Source: an uncultured Roseburia sp.
GTDB lineage: Bacteria; Bacillota; Clostridia; Lachnospirales; Lachnospiraceae
Direction of reading: 5' to 3'
Length of the DNA: 59,556 nt
Assembly (NCBI GenBank): GCA_910577925.1
Contig: CAJTOI010000021.1
Span: 1-59,556 of the forward strand
Under the pieces are notes generated by a model, which saw nothing but the letters and a program-made list of their open reading frames with translations, searched no databases and was not told the DNA's origin. Positions 17,278-26,543 of the stretch are shown here, in pieces (positions within the stretch are counted from its first letter, which is position 1; the number at the start of each line of letters is the position of its first letter). A program made the position numbers and the translations under genes.

Positions 17278-17958
17278 TTACGGCAATTTCCCCTCTTCCA
17301 GCAGCATCCACACCTCCTCCGGTGCCTCAGCAAACACCTGCGCCCCGCGCGCCGCAAGAAAATCCCGCTCCCGAAATCCCCAGAGTACGGAGATGCAGGG
17401 CAGCCCGGCATTACGCGCCGTCTCGATATCCACCTCCGAGTCCCCGACATAGACGGCTGTCTCCTTTGTCTTCCCCAGCTCCTCTATCGCCTTCCACACC
17501 ATATCCGGCGCGGGCTTTTTGTCCATGCCCTCCCGCTCTCCGATCGCGGTTTCCACGATGCCGTCAAAATAGATCTGGTTCAGATTCTTTACGGCGGCAT
17601 CCGGCTTATTTGACACGATGGCAACCGCGTAGCCCGCGTCCCGCAGCTTTTTCAGCAATTCCGTTACCCCTTTATAGGCGTGGGTCTTGTCGTTGCTGTG
17701 CACGGCATAATATTCCCGAAACGCCTGAAATACCGCCTCAAACTCCGGATTTTTGTCTCCCTCCGGCACGCTGCGCACCAGCAGTTTCCGCACGCCGTTT
17801 CCCACGAACCTTCGGATTTCCTCCGTCGTCCGCTCCGGCATCCCATGCATTCTTAAGGCATAATTTACCGCATCCCGCAAATCTTCCAGCGTATCGAGCA
17901 GCGTCCCGTCCATATCAAAGACGACCGTGTCATATTTTTTTCCTGTGATCTCTCCCAT
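17278..17958 (-). CDS. HAD-superfamily phosphatase, phosphoglycolate phosphatase-like
   Basis: A 226-residue cytoplasmic hydrolase. Motif I is FDMDGTLLDT (nucleophile Asp near residue 15), motif II IVSNKPDAA, motif III a lysine in GMDKKPAPD, and motif IV YVGDSEVDIETA. The helical cap lies after motif I. This is the HAD-IA Gph/PGMB type, acting on small phosphorylated metabolites such as phosphoglycolate. AAAGGAAATGAC precedes the start. The exact substrate is not predictable. Confidence 0.85.
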   Translation of the reverse strand: MGEITGKKYDTVVFDMDGTLLDTLEDLRDAVNYALRMHGMPERTTEEIRRFVGNGVRKLLVRSVPEGDKNPEFEAVFQAFREYYAVHSNDKTHAYKGVTELLKKLRDAGYAVAIVSNKPDAAVKNLNQIYFDGIVETAIGEREGMDKKPAPDMVWKAIEELGKTKETAVYVGDSEVDIETARNAGLPCISVLWGFRERDFLAARGAQVFAEAPEEVWMLLEEGKLP

Positions 17959-18023
17959 GTCATTTCCTTTCCGTCTTTGTCAGGCAGGCCGCAGAGGAAC
18001 ACCCTGCGGCCTGCTCTGTCCGT

Positions 18024-19052
18024 CTATTTTACGCTGACCTCCCCGGCCAGCACACGCTTGTAATCCTCATAGTTTCTCGCAAGAAGTCCCGGCGTATCCA
18101 GCCCGTAGGGACATTTGCTCTTACACTGGTCACAGTGCAGACAATTCTCAATCTTTTTCATCTTATCCTGCACCTCCGGCGTCAGCTGCAATTCCGACGG
18201 AGAACGGCGCAAGAGCAGCGACATCCGCGCACAGTTGTTAATCTCGATCCCTGCCGGGCAAGGCATGCAGTAGCCGCAGCCGCGGCAGAAATCTCCGCGC
18301 AGCTCCTCCCTGTCACGGGCGATGAGCGCCGCAAGCTCCTCCGTCATAACCGGCGGATGTTCTATGTACGAGAGAAATTCGTCAAGCTCGCTCTCCTTCT
18401 GTACGCCCCAGATCGGAAGCACATTGTCATACTGCGCCTCAAACGCGTAAGCAGCCGCGGAATTGGTGATAAGGCCGCCGGACAGCGCTTTCATCGCGAT
18501 AAAGCCCATCCCTGCTTCCCTGCACTTTTCCGCCAGCGCAATATCCTTATCGTCCGCAAGATAGCAGAACGGAAACTGCAGCGTCTCGTACAGCCCGGAT
18601 GCAATCGCCTCCTCGGCCACCGCCAGCCTGTGATTCGTGATTCCGATATGGCGCACCTTTCCCTGGGCCTTCGCTTCCGCCATCGCTTCATAGAGTCCGC
18701 TCCCGTCCCCCGGTTTCGGGCAGAAAGACGGATTGTGGAACTGATAGATATCGATATAATCCGTTCTTAAATTATTGAGAGACGTCTCAAGCTGCTCCCA
18801 GAACTCCTCGGCATTGGCTGCCGCGGTCTTTGTCGCAAGGTATACCTTTTCCCGCATTCCGTCAAAGGCCTCGCCCAATTTTTCCTCGCTGTCCGTGTAA
18901 AACCGCGCGGTATCAAAAAATGTGATTCCGGCATCGAAGGCTTTCCTCACCAGTCTTACCGCCTCTTCCTTCCCGATTCTCTGAATCGGAAGTGCACCGA
19001 AACCGTTTTTATTTACGGTAATCCCGGTTTTTCCCAATGTTACTGTCTGCAT
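18024..19052 (-). CDS. Aldo/keto reductase with C-terminal 4Fe-4S domain
   Basis: A 342-residue oxidoreductase. The AKR barrel keeps its catalytic tetrad: Asp and Tyr in FDTARFYTDS (about residues 46-53), Lys in ATKTAA and His in YQFHNP. The C-terminal third carries ferredoxin-like cysteines, CRGCGYCMPCPAGIE and CLHCDQCKSKCPYG, enough for two iron-sulfur clusters. This AKR/ferredoxin fusion is common in anaerobes and probably couples NAD(P)H-type chemistry to ferredoxin. GGAGGGGACAAAC precedes the start. Substrate unknown. Confidence 0.9.
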   Translation of the reverse strand: MQTVTLGKTGITVNKNGFGALPIQRIGKEEAVRLVRKAFDAGITFFDTARFYTDSEEKLGEAFDGMREKVYLATKTAAANAEEFWEQLETSLNNLRTDYIDIYQFHNPSFCPKPGDGSGLYEAMAEAKAQGKVRHIGITNHRLAVAEEAIASGLYETLQFPFCYLADDKDIALAEKCREAGMGFIAMKALSGGLITNSAAAYAFEAQYDNVLPIWGVQKESELDEFLSYIEHPPVMTEELAALIARDREELRGDFCRGCGYCMPCPAGIEINNCARMSLLLRRSPSELQLTPEVQDKMKKIENCLHCDQCKSKCPYGLDTPGLLARNYEDYKRVLAGEVSVK

Positions 19053-19084
19053 GTTTGTCCCCTCCTTTGTCTTTTCTTTGTACT

Positions 19085-21043
19085 CTAATCTATATAAGGA
19101 AAGAATACTTCGCTTTTCCCTTTTCTGTCAAACATATTATTATACTGCAGAATCTCATAATCCGATATCCACTGCGCCTCCTCGCCCGCGGCGTCCTCCG
19201 TATGGAGGAACCGCCCCGCACTCTTTGAGTAATAGCCCCGGCTGTTAATCGCAGGCACCGCCTCCCGCATTTTTGAGAGAAATCGGTGATACCCAGTGAG
19301 GGGAAGGTCCGCCCGCTCCAGCGCCATCACAGAAAGATAATTGAGACTTGCGATTTCCACTTCGCTTTCGTCGCTCTCATAATTGGTCCAGATGAAAAAC
19401 GGAACCGTATACAGATTTTCCAGCTCGTCGAGCGTGAGCCCGGAAAGCCCCTTCCCGTTCAGATACGGGTAAAAGCTTGAGGACAGGCTCGGCTGATGGT
19501 CGCCGAAAAACACGATCTCTACCGGCTCGTCAACCTGTTCAAAATAGGAGATCAGATAAGCAAGCGCCGCATCGCTCTCATGCACCAGCGAAAGATACTG
19601 GTTGACATCGGGATAGTTGATCCCCACCATACGCACCTGCTCGTCGAAATTGTCATACCGCTCCGTATAGCCGCCGTGGTTCTGCATCGAAATCCCCATC
19701 ACAAACATCGGTTCGTTCGGCCGCTTGCGCTCAAACCGGTCAATAATTTTCTCATAAAATTCCCGGTCCGTCACATATTCGCGCAGCAGCTTTGTCTCGT
19801 CAAAATCTTCGATAAAATAAGATTCGTCGAACCCGAGCCGCGGATAAACCGTATTCCTGCTCCAGCCCGTCTCATAGTAGGGATGCATCGCCACACAGGT
19901 ATAGCCGAGGTTCTTCAGATGCGAGACGACGGACACAGGCTCCTTTGTCATATACTGCTGGTAAACGACCGATCCTCCCGGCAGAAACGCCATTGAGTTT
20001 CCGGTCATAAACTCCCACTCGGAATTCGGCGTTTTCGCGCCGAACACCGACGACAGGGCGTATCCCTTCATCGTATTTTCGGTCAGGGAATCATAAAAAG
20101 GCGTCAGATCCGTATTGGTCGAAAAATCTCCCACAACGCCCAGATCCGCGTAAGACTCGCTCATAACCACAATGATGGTCGGATTTTTTTCCGCGTCGTC
20201 TGCCCCCGCCGCAGCTCCCGTCTCCACTTCTCCGCCGCCGAACCGCTCCTCAAGGGCTTTGACGGCATCGGCCGTATAACCTTCCGGAGCGCTCACAAAG
20301 CAGTCCCGCACACTCAAAACAAAGTTCAGAATATATCCGTTGCGATAGCTTCCCTTCTGCTCCCAGGTTTCCGTCACCACATTCCGGCTCCGCTCCCCTA
20401 CATACACCGCACCGAGCACTGCAAGGGACAGGCAGACCGCCGTCATCGGAATGCGATGTGAAAAGCAGATGCAAAGTTTGCGCACAAGCGCAATATACAG
20501 TGTCATGCAAAGCAGTACATAAGCCGCCCGCACATCCAGCGTAAATTCATAATTGCCCGCGACGGACAATCCTGTCTGAATCGATTTTAAATCGCTGAAA
20601 ATAAACTCGTTTGCGCGGAACAGATAGACAAAGTAATTGATTCCCGCAAGCGTCATCAAAAACAAATGCGCTGTCATACAGGTAAGTCCGGTATTGTTGA
20701 CAAACACCTGCGCCACAAGAAATACTACCAGACAGCAGACAATGTTAAGCCACATTTTCTCACGGGTAATTTTCGCCCGAAGCTCCGCGTCCAGCAGCAG
20801 ATACTGCACCAGGTAAGCCGTAAAAACCGCGCTCACCGGCAAAGCGACAGCCGTCACAGCCGCCGCTGCCCGCTGCCCGGTTTCCACCGCAAGGCTTTTC
20901 ACCAGAAAATAGAGTGCGCCGAATACCGGAAGCACCCAGAGCGCATAGCGCGCCTTTCCGTATAAAACTGCCGCGAGTATCATTGCGATACACAGGCGGA
21001 CCAGATTCTCTTTCTGAAATTCAAATTTGATACTCATCTTCAT
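19085..21043 (-). CDS. LtaS-like sulfatase-fold phosphoglycerol transferase
   Basis: A membrane enzyme of about 652 residues. Five N-terminal helices (residues 10-215) precede an extracellular alkaline-phosphatase-fold domain. Key residues are visible: the metal ligand in VMSESYADLG, the catalytic threonine in FGAKTPNSEWEFMTG, the histidine in SMQNHGGY and the metal pair in FFGDHQPS. These match lipoteichoic acid synthase and MdoB-type transferases, which move glycerol phosphate from phosphatidylglycerol to a glycolipid or glycan. Start codons GTG/GTG/ATG/ATG cluster at 21049-21035 without a clear ribosome binding site; 21043 is used. Confidence 0.85.
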   Translation of the reverse strand: MKMSIKFEFQKENLVRLCIAMILAAVLYGKARYALWVLPVFGALYFLVKSLAVETGQRAAAAVTAVALPVSAVFTAYLVQYLLLDAELRAKITREKMWLNIVCCLVVFLVAQVFVNNTGLTCMTAHLFLMTLAGINYFVYLFRANEFIFSDLKSIQTGLSVAGNYEFTLDVRAAYVLLCMTLYIALVRKLCICFSHRIPMTAVCLSLAVLGAVYVGERSRNVVTETWEQKGSYRNGYILNFVLSVRDCFVSAPEGYTADAVKALEERFGGGEVETGAAAGADDAEKNPTIIVVMSESYADLGVVGDFSTNTDLTPFYDSLTENTMKGYALSSVFGAKTPNSEWEFMTGNSMAFLPGGSVVYQQYMTKEPVSVVSHLKNLGYTCVAMHPYYETGWSRNTVYPRLGFDESYFIEDFDETKLLREYVTDREFYEKIIDRFERKRPNEPMFVMGISMQNHGGYTERYDNFDEQVRMVGINYPDVNQYLSLVHESDAALAYLISYFEQVDEPVEIVFFGDHQPSLSSSFYPYLNGKGLSGLTLDELENLYTVPFFIWTNYESDESEVEIASLNYLSVMALERADLPLTGYHRFLSKMREAVPAINSRGYYSKSAGRFLHTEDAAGEEAQWISDYEILQYNNMFDRKGKSEVFFPYID

Positions 21044-21198
21044 CACCACTTAGAATTGTACCAATTCCGCCGAATTTGTCAATTGCAGGGGAAAAATTAC
21101 CCTTCACAAAATTTCGAACAATCAAACGTAATTTGTAGAATAAAGTCTGTTTATGTGATAAAATTAGGCTATTATATAGCGAAAGAAGGTGTATACTG

Positions 21199-21957
21199 AT
21201 GAGCCGTGAAAAATCAAAAGAAGAATTGATACAGCATAAAACCGCATCTATATCGGCCGTTTCCTCTTATCTTGAAGCACTTATCAAATCCGATGATTCG
21301 AAGCTTCAGGGAAAAGCCGATAAATTAAGTTATTGGCTGACTGACTGGATCACTTTTTTAGATTTTGAACCGGATTTTTCCCCGCAAAGCCTCCGCCGGT
21401 ATAAGCGCGGCGAAATCGTCAAGGTTCATCTTGGCTTTAACATCGGAAGTGAGGAAGGCGGGCTGCACTATGCCGTGGTTCTGGACAAAAATAATGCAAA
21501 ATCTTCCCCCGTCCTGACAATTGTTCCCCTGACATCTGTAAAGCCGCATACTGATATTAACCGCCTCAAAAGCGGCAGTATCTATTTAGGAAACGAACTT
21601 TTTACAAATTTGAATGCCAAAATATCTTCTACCAACAAACATATCGCCGACGAGCTTGCGCTGCTTGAAGAAATCGTGTCAAAAATGGATGACACTACCT
21701 CCGTTTCCGAGCGTATTGATGCCACTGACCGCATACAATGCTGTCAGGATGAATTGGCATTTTTAAACAGGATGCGGAAAGAAGTTTTAAAGATGAGAAT
21801 CGGAAGTATTGCCCTCACAAACCAGATCACGACTGTCAGTAAAATCCGAATCTATGACCCGAAAACAGACCATGATATTCTAAGTAATATCAAACTTTCA
21901 AATGAAAAATTAGATATGATAGATGCGGAAATTCGCAACAAATACACGAACTTTTAG
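21199..21957 (+). CDS. PemK/MazF-fold protein with N-terminal extension and internal helical insertion
   Basis: A 252-residue protein. Residues 66-113 (YKRGEIVKVHLGFNIGSEEG, then YAVVLDKN, VLTIVPLTS) match the first half of the MazF/PemK endoribonuclease fold. The matching second half, IGSIALTNQITTVSKIRI, appears only at residues 201-218. Between them lies a helical insertion of about 65 residues (about 135-198). An extra N-terminal helical region of 65 residues precedes the fold. Canonical MazF is about 110 residues long. AGAAGGTGT precedes the start. No antitoxin-sized gene adjoins it, so it may be a solitary RNase or carry its own neutralising segment. The MazF fold is well supported; activity is inference. 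Confidence 0.75.
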   Translation: MSREKSKEELIQHKTASISAVSSYLEALIKSDDSKLQGKADKLSYWLTDWITFLDFEPDFSPQSLRRYKRGEIVKVHLGFNIGSEEGGLHYAVVLDKNNAKSSPVLTIVPLTSVKPHTDINRLKSGSIYLGNELFTNLNAKISSTNKHIADELALLEEIVSKMDDTTSVSERIDATDRIQCCQDELAFLNRMRKEVLKMRIGSIALTNQITTVSKIRIYDPKTDHDILSNIKLSNEKLDMIDAEIRNKYTNF

Positions 21958-22073
21958 GGTTTTTTTATTGACAAAAGCATATACTAAGGTTAGAATGAAT
22001 ATGAAAAACAAAGCCGTTTACCGGCCGTATAGAAGACATTGTTCCCAGACAACTGGCGAACCGTATTCATTCA

Positions 22074-22099
22074 AAGACCCTGTAGCAATACAGGGTCTT
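22074..22099. terminator. Hairpin between convergent genes
   Basis: AAGACCCTGTA and TACAGGGTCTT form an 11-bp stem with a short loop between the MazF-fold gene and the LPG-synthase-like gene. The T-run is minimal. Confidence 0.65.
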
Positions 22100-22110
22100 A
22101 TACGTTATTC

Positions 22111-23130
22111 TTATTCTCTGTTTTCACTGTATTTCCCTGACCGCCTCCTGCGCACAACTACGACAACCGCTCCTACCAGAAACGGAAATACGAACGTTCC
22201 GAACCGGTAGAGCAGAGAAGCCGAGCCGGCAAGCCCTGTTCCCACAATACCGGAAAAAAGAGCCGTAAATACAAATTCCGTGGAACCGATTCCCGCCGGA
22301 GACGGGAGGACTGCCGCCAGCATCACCGACAGCGATGTCACCGCCATCGTCTGCGATACCGTGATATCGCTCTGCGCCCGGAACACCAGATAAGGAATCG
22401 CATACCACATACAGAATTTCAGCAGATCAAGGCCCACGACCGCGGCCGCAAGCCGCTTCCTGTGCAGGATTTCCCGGGCCGAAACTTCCAGCATCCGGCA
22501 CTGCTCCCGCAGCATCGCAAGCGGCTCATCAAATTTTCCGTCCAATTTTTCGTTGACAAAACCGGCAAACCGAAACAGGATGCGATGCAGTTTCTCCGAA
22601 CAGCACACCAATACCAGGCCCAGTGTGATGACAAGCGTAAGCAGATAACCTGCAAGCAGGATTTCGATATAGTCCGCAAAACGGCTGTACATATAGTCCC
22701 AGTTCAGCAGCAGCAAAATAACGGAAAAAAAGGCAATGCTGATTTTGTGAAATGCGTATTGCAGCGTGTACAGGCCAAAACTCTTCGAATACTCCACACC
22801 GTGTTCCCCCAGATATACAATCGCAGCCACTCCCGCGCCGCTTCCGAGTGTCGCCACCCGGTAAAAGGAACAAAAAAATGCATTGACAATTCCCTTCCCT
22901 ACCGTAAATCCGCCGTTGTACCGCTTTGCGAGAATCGTTATAATGGTGCCCTCAATCACATGATATATCGTCGTCAGCACACAGATACCGGCAATAACGG
23001 CCGGCGTCGTCTTTGCCAGCTGTTCCGCAATCGGCCCTGCCAAATCCCGGAATGTATAGATGATAGCTGCCACAATAACTGCAACAAATAAAAGCTTTCC
23101 TATCTGCTTTTGTCTCTTACTGATCTCAAT
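22111..23130 (-). CDS. LPG-synthase-like transmembrane flippase-domain protein (PF03706 type)
   Basis: An integral membrane protein of up to about 339 residues with seven or eight helices. It includes the family's AFFCSFYRVATLGSGAGV block and the conserved proline/glycine loop ASVMLAAVLPSPAGIGSTEFVF-like segment near residue 265. It resembles the MprF membrane domain without the aminoacyl-transferase part. The frame overlaps the radical SAM gene's end, but no ATG, GTG or TTG occurs early enough to include the first helix. The best-supported start is ATT at 23130, with AAAGGA about 9 nt upstream; the first canonical start, GTG at 23073, would remove half of helix 1. Translational coupling to the upstream gene is likely. 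Confidence 0.75.
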   Translation of the reverse strand: MEISKRQKQIGKLLFVAVIVAAIIYTFRDLAGPIAEQLAKTTPAVIAGICVLTTIYHVIEGTIITILAKRYNGGFTVGKGIVNAFFCSFYRVATLGSGAGVAAIVYLGEHGVEYSKSFGLYTLQYAFHKISIAFFSVILLLLNWDYMYSRFADYIEILLAGYLLTLVITLGLVLVCCSEKLHRILFRFAGFVNEKLDGKFDEPLAMLREQCRMLEVSAREILHRKRLAAAVVGLDLLKFCMWYAIPYLVFRAQSDITVSQTMAVTSLSVMLAAVLPSPAGIGSTEFVFTALFSGIVGTGLAGSASLLYRFGTFVFPFLVGAVVVVVRRRRSGKYSENRE

Positions 23131-23135
23131 CGCCT

Positions 23136-24536
23136 CTATTTCCTTTTGAAATTCGTATAGCCCCTCTGCTCATACGGATGCTCCTCCCAGAGCTTGTCTG
23201 CCGTCTTTTGCCACTCTGCCGCATACTCGATGCATTTTCCGCACAGATGCTCTACAGGCTCCGTCTCCTCCACATCCGTGGAATGCGCACCGCTCTCTTT
23301 TACCATCCGCTGTAAAAATTCAGGATTTTCCAGCATCGGACATGGCCGCAGCATATTTTTACTGAAAGGCTGGTTCTCCCGATATGCCATAAACAGCGGC
23401 TGCTTTAAGCATTCCAGCAAAGATTTCTCTCTTATATTGGCGCCGGAATAGTGAATAAACACACATGGCTCGACGTCTCCTTTGGGATTAATATGACAGT
23501 AATTCCTTCCCCCCGCAATGCAGCCGCCCACAAATTCTCCGTCATTCTGGAAGTCCATGACAAAAATTTCCTTGCCGCCCTCTTTTGCTCTCACCTCGCG
23601 GATTCGGTGATAAATATATTCCCGCTGTTCTGCCGTCGGCATCAGCTCCGGCGCCGCCTTCATGCCCACGGGCATCAGATGAAAGTACCACGCAAAACGG
23701 CTTCCGTGTGCAATCAGTAAGTCAAAAAACTCATCGGAAGTCACGGCCTCCATATTCTTAGCGGTATAACACACACTGTTTCCAAAAAGCAGCCCGTTTT
23801 CATGGAGCATATCCATGGCACGAAGCACTTTTTCATAGACACCGCCGCCACGCCGAAAATCATTTGCCTCTTCGAACCCCTCAAGGCTGATGGACAGCGA
23901 CAGATTCCCGACCCGCTTCATCTCGTCGCAAAATGCCTGATCCACCAGCGTACCGTTGGTGTAGCAATGAAATGCACACTCGTGATGCTTCTCGCAGAGT
24001 CTGATGATATCGGCTTTGCGCACCAGCGGTTCCCCACCGGTCATCATATAAAAATAAATGCCGAGTTCCTTGCCCTGCAATACGATACGATCCAACTCCT
24101 CAAAAGAAAGGTTGAGCCTATTTCCGTATTCTGCGGCCCAGCAGCCGGTACAATGGAGATTACAGGCGCTGGTCGGGTCCATCAGAATCAGCCACGGAAT
24201 ATTGCAGTCATGAACCTCCCTCATACGGCGAATCGTCTTTGTCCCCAGAAAAGCTGCCTGAAATCCCAGATTTAAGGCAGTCATTTTCGCCACATGCGGA
24301 TCCGTCTCATCCAAAAGACGATTTACATAATGCATCCACTTATTATCGGGATCCTGGATCATTGCACGCGCTCCGTCATAGGCTTCCTGCGTAAAATTGT
24401 CCCCCATAAATGCCTGCGTCAGATCCACCAGATGCAACAGATTTTTTTCCCGGTCTTTCCGCTTTGCATATCTTTGCACTCCGTCAACCGCAACGCTGAA
24501 TGCTTTCCGCTCCAATGTTTTTTCCAAATGTGTCAT
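23136..24536 (-). CDS. Radical SAM protein with C-terminal SPASM-like cysteines
   Basis: A 466-residue iron-sulfur enzyme. The radical SAM cluster motif CNLHCTGC appears near residue 127 as DPTSACNLHCTGCWAAEYG, followed by MMTGGEPLVR (SAM-binding GGEP) and SISLEG. The C-terminal part has further cysteines (GGCIAGGRNYCHINPKGDV, PCVF, RPCPM, HLCGKC) typical of auxiliary clusters. A helical domain of about 110 residues precedes the core. The start at 24536 follows GGAGGGATTGAG. Its immediate coupling to an LPG-synthase-like membrane protein suggests a lipid or envelope substrate, but I do not recognise a characterised homologue. Confidence 0.85.
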   Translation of the reverse strand: MTHLEKTLERKAFSVAVDGVQRYAKRKDREKNLLHLVDLTQAFMGDNFTQEAYDGARAMIQDPDNKWMHYVNRLLDETDPHVAKMTALNLGFQAAFLGTKTIRRMREVHDCNIPWLILMDPTSACNLHCTGCWAAEYGNRLNLSFEELDRIVLQGKELGIYFYMMTGGEPLVRKADIIRLCEKHHECAFHCYTNGTLVDQAFCDEMKRVGNLSLSISLEGFEEANDFRRGGGVYEKVLRAMDMLHENGLLFGNSVCYTAKNMEAVTSDEFFDLLIAHGSRFAWYFHLMPVGMKAAPELMPTAEQREYIYHRIREVRAKEGGKEIFVMDFQNDGEFVGGCIAGGRNYCHINPKGDVEPCVFIHYSGANIREKSLLECLKQPLFMAYRENQPFSKNMLRPCPMLENPEFLQRMVKESGAHSTDVEETEPVEHLCGKCIEYAAEWQKTADKLWEEHPYEQRGYTNFKRK

Positions 24537-24663
24537 CTCAATCCCTCCGCTTCTGTACTCTTTCTCTTTCCAATAAGTATGCCAAAAAAAGAGATGCCGC
24601 GGAAGGTTCAATGTCACGGCACTGTCAATCCGATGACTACATTTTACATATTTTGTTTATTCT

Positions 24664-25608
24664 TTAACAATCCGGATGCTCAAAAAACTCGGCGATCTGT
24701 CCCTCAATCGTTTTCATCAGTCTTGTCCGCGCCTCCACACTGGCCCATGCAATATGCGGGGTAATCAGCAGCCGCTCGCTGTCCTTAATCTCCCGCAGCG
24801 GATTATCCGCCCGCATCGGCTCTGCACTGAGTACATCCAGTCCGGCGGCGGCAATGACATGATTCTTTAACGCTTCCGCCAAATCCTTCTCCACGACAAT
24901 CGGCCCTCGGCCCAGATTCAGAAAAATCGCGCTTTTTTTCATTTTCGCAAACGCTTCTGCATTCATCAGACCTTCCGTATTCGCGTCTAACGGCGCATGC
25001 ACGGATATGATATCCGACTCCGCAAGCAGCGTATCAAAATCCACACGCTCATAACCGTCCTGGCTGTTCTTCCCCGAGGTTGAATAATAGACGGCACGGC
25101 AGCCGAATGTTTCGGCAATCTCATAGACACGGCGGCCGATGGCTCCGAGGCCGACAATCCCCCATGTCATTTTGTCCAGCTCGTGAAACCGGCGCTCAAA
25201 ATGAGTAAACACCGTATCTTCCACGTATTTTTCCGATTTCACATAATTATCATAATAACTCAGCTTTTCCAGCAGATAAAACAGCATGGCAAACGTGTGC
25301 TGCGCCACACTCTCAGTCGAATAGCCCGCCACATTTCTCCACGCGATCCCGCGCTCTGCAAGATATTCTCTGTCAAGGTTATTGACGCCCGTAGCCGTGA
25401 CGCAGACCAGCTTCAAATGCTCTGCCTCCCCGATTGTGCTCCGGTTAATCGGCGTCTTATTCACCACGATTACATCCGCCCCCTGCGTGCGCTCCGCAGC
25501 CTGCTCCGGCGTGGAAAAGCTGTATTTGACGATATCACCGAGCTTTTCAAACCCGGACAGATCAATATCATCACCGATGGTTTTCGCATCCAGAAATACT
25601 ATTTTCAT
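24664..25608 (-). CDS. D-2-hydroxyacid dehydrogenase (NAD-dependent)
   Basis: A 314-residue cytoplasmic enzyme. The Rossmann fingerprint is GLGAIGRRVYEIA near residue 152; the catalytic arginine lies in LNLGRGPIV, the glutamate follows in AAGLDVLSAEP, and the histidine in LITPHIAWAS. The length and motif layout fit glycerate dehydrogenase/hydroxypyruvate reductase or a related 2-oxoacid reductase. GGAGGAATT precedes the ATG. The specific substrate cannot be assigned from motifs alone. Confidence 0.88.
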   Translation of the reverse strand: MKIVFLDAKTIGDDIDLSGFEKLGDIVKYSFSTPEQAAERTQGADVIVVNKTPINRSTIGEAEHLKLVCVTATGVNNLDREYLAERGIAWRNVAGYSTESVAQHTFAMLFYLLEKLSYYDNYVKSEKYVEDTVFTHFERRFHELDKMTWGIVGLGAIGRRVYEIAETFGCRAVYYSTSGKNSQDGYERVDFDTLLAESDIISVHAPLDANTEGLMNAEAFAKMKKSAIFLNLGRGPIVVEKDLAEALKNHVIAAAGLDVLSAEPMRADNPLREIKDSERLLITPHIAWASVEARTRLMKTIEGQIAEFFEHPDC

Positions 25609-25682
25609 AATTCCTCCAATCCGACCGCGGTCTGCAGCGCTGCGGCCACCCAGGCTTATCCGCCTGACATTTATCTTTCGCT

Positions 25683-26537
25683 TTATTCCTCCAAATACTT
25701 CCGCAGCGGACCCATCTGTGCCCTGGCAATCCCGACCCCCTGGTCATAGAGCTGCCTGAGCTTTGCGGCATCCGTCTCTGTTCTCCCCACACCGTAGGTA
25801 GTGTTCGGTCTGATCACAAATACGTCGCCCCGCTGTTCAAGCTCTGCCAGCCGATCCGCGCATTCGTTGTAGCGCTCCGGACGCAGCCGCAAATCTTCTA
25901 CAATCTTCGGATAGCGTTTATACAGCCGGTTCGTAAGCGTAACGGCCCCGCGTTCCTTTGATTTCACATAACCGCGCTCTCTGGTTAAAATCACAATCAG
26001 CTTATCGCAGCCCTCTGCCCAGGCGCGCTCGTACGGAATTGAGTCCGAGAGTCCTCCGTCCAGATAATAATGCCCTCCGAGCTTTACCGGCTGGAACAGC
26101 ACGGGAAGCGCACAGCTCGCCACCAGAATATCCCGCATTTCCCGATCTCTCGGCACCTCAAAATACTCTGCCCGGCCGGTGTGGATGTTGGTGACAACCG
26201 CCTCCACCTTACCCGGATAGGCCGCAAACGCCTCATAGTCAATGGGCAGCAGCGTATTTGGCACCTCGTCAAACACAAATTTGGTATTGTAATATGCGCG
26301 TTCCCCGCGGTCTATCAGATGGCGCATTCCCATATAGCGCTTATCCGCCATATACGTTTCCATCAGCTCCAGGTTTCTCCCCTTCTGCTTTGCCAGATAG
26401 GAAATTCCATATGCAATCCCCGCCGACACTCCGATAAAATAATCGGGCAGCAGATTCTCCTCCAAAAAAACATCCAAAACCCCGCAGGAGAAAATCGTAC
26501 GATTTGCCCCTCCTTCACATACAACTCCAAGTTTCAT
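25683..26537 (-). CDS. Patatin-like phospholipase family protein
   Basis: A 284-residue serine hydrolase. The oxyanion-hole motif GGANRTIFSCGVLD is at residues 9-22, the nucleophile elbow GVSAG near residue 38, and the catalytic aspartate in DGGLSDSIPYE near residue 158. The Ser-Asp dyad is complete. No signal peptide is visible, so it probably acts from the cytoplasm on membrane lipids or acyl esters. The next gene upstream (NfeD-like) ends 6 bp away, so the two are likely cotranscribed. Confidence 0.88.
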   Translation of the reverse strand: MKLGVVCEGGANRTIFSCGVLDVFLEENLLPDYFIGVSAGIAYGISYLAKQKGRNLELMETYMADKRYMGMRHLIDRGERAYYNTKFVFDEVPNTLLPIDYEAFAAYPGKVEAVVTNIHTGRAEYFEVPRDREMRDILVASCALPVLFQPVKLGGHYYLDGGLSDSIPYERAWAEGCDKLIVILTRERGYVKSKERGAVTLTNRLYKRYPKIVEDLRLRPERYNECADRLAELEQRGDVFVIRPNTTYGVGRTETDAAKLRQLYDQGVGIARAQMGPLRKYLEE

Positions 26538-26543
26538 GTTACA

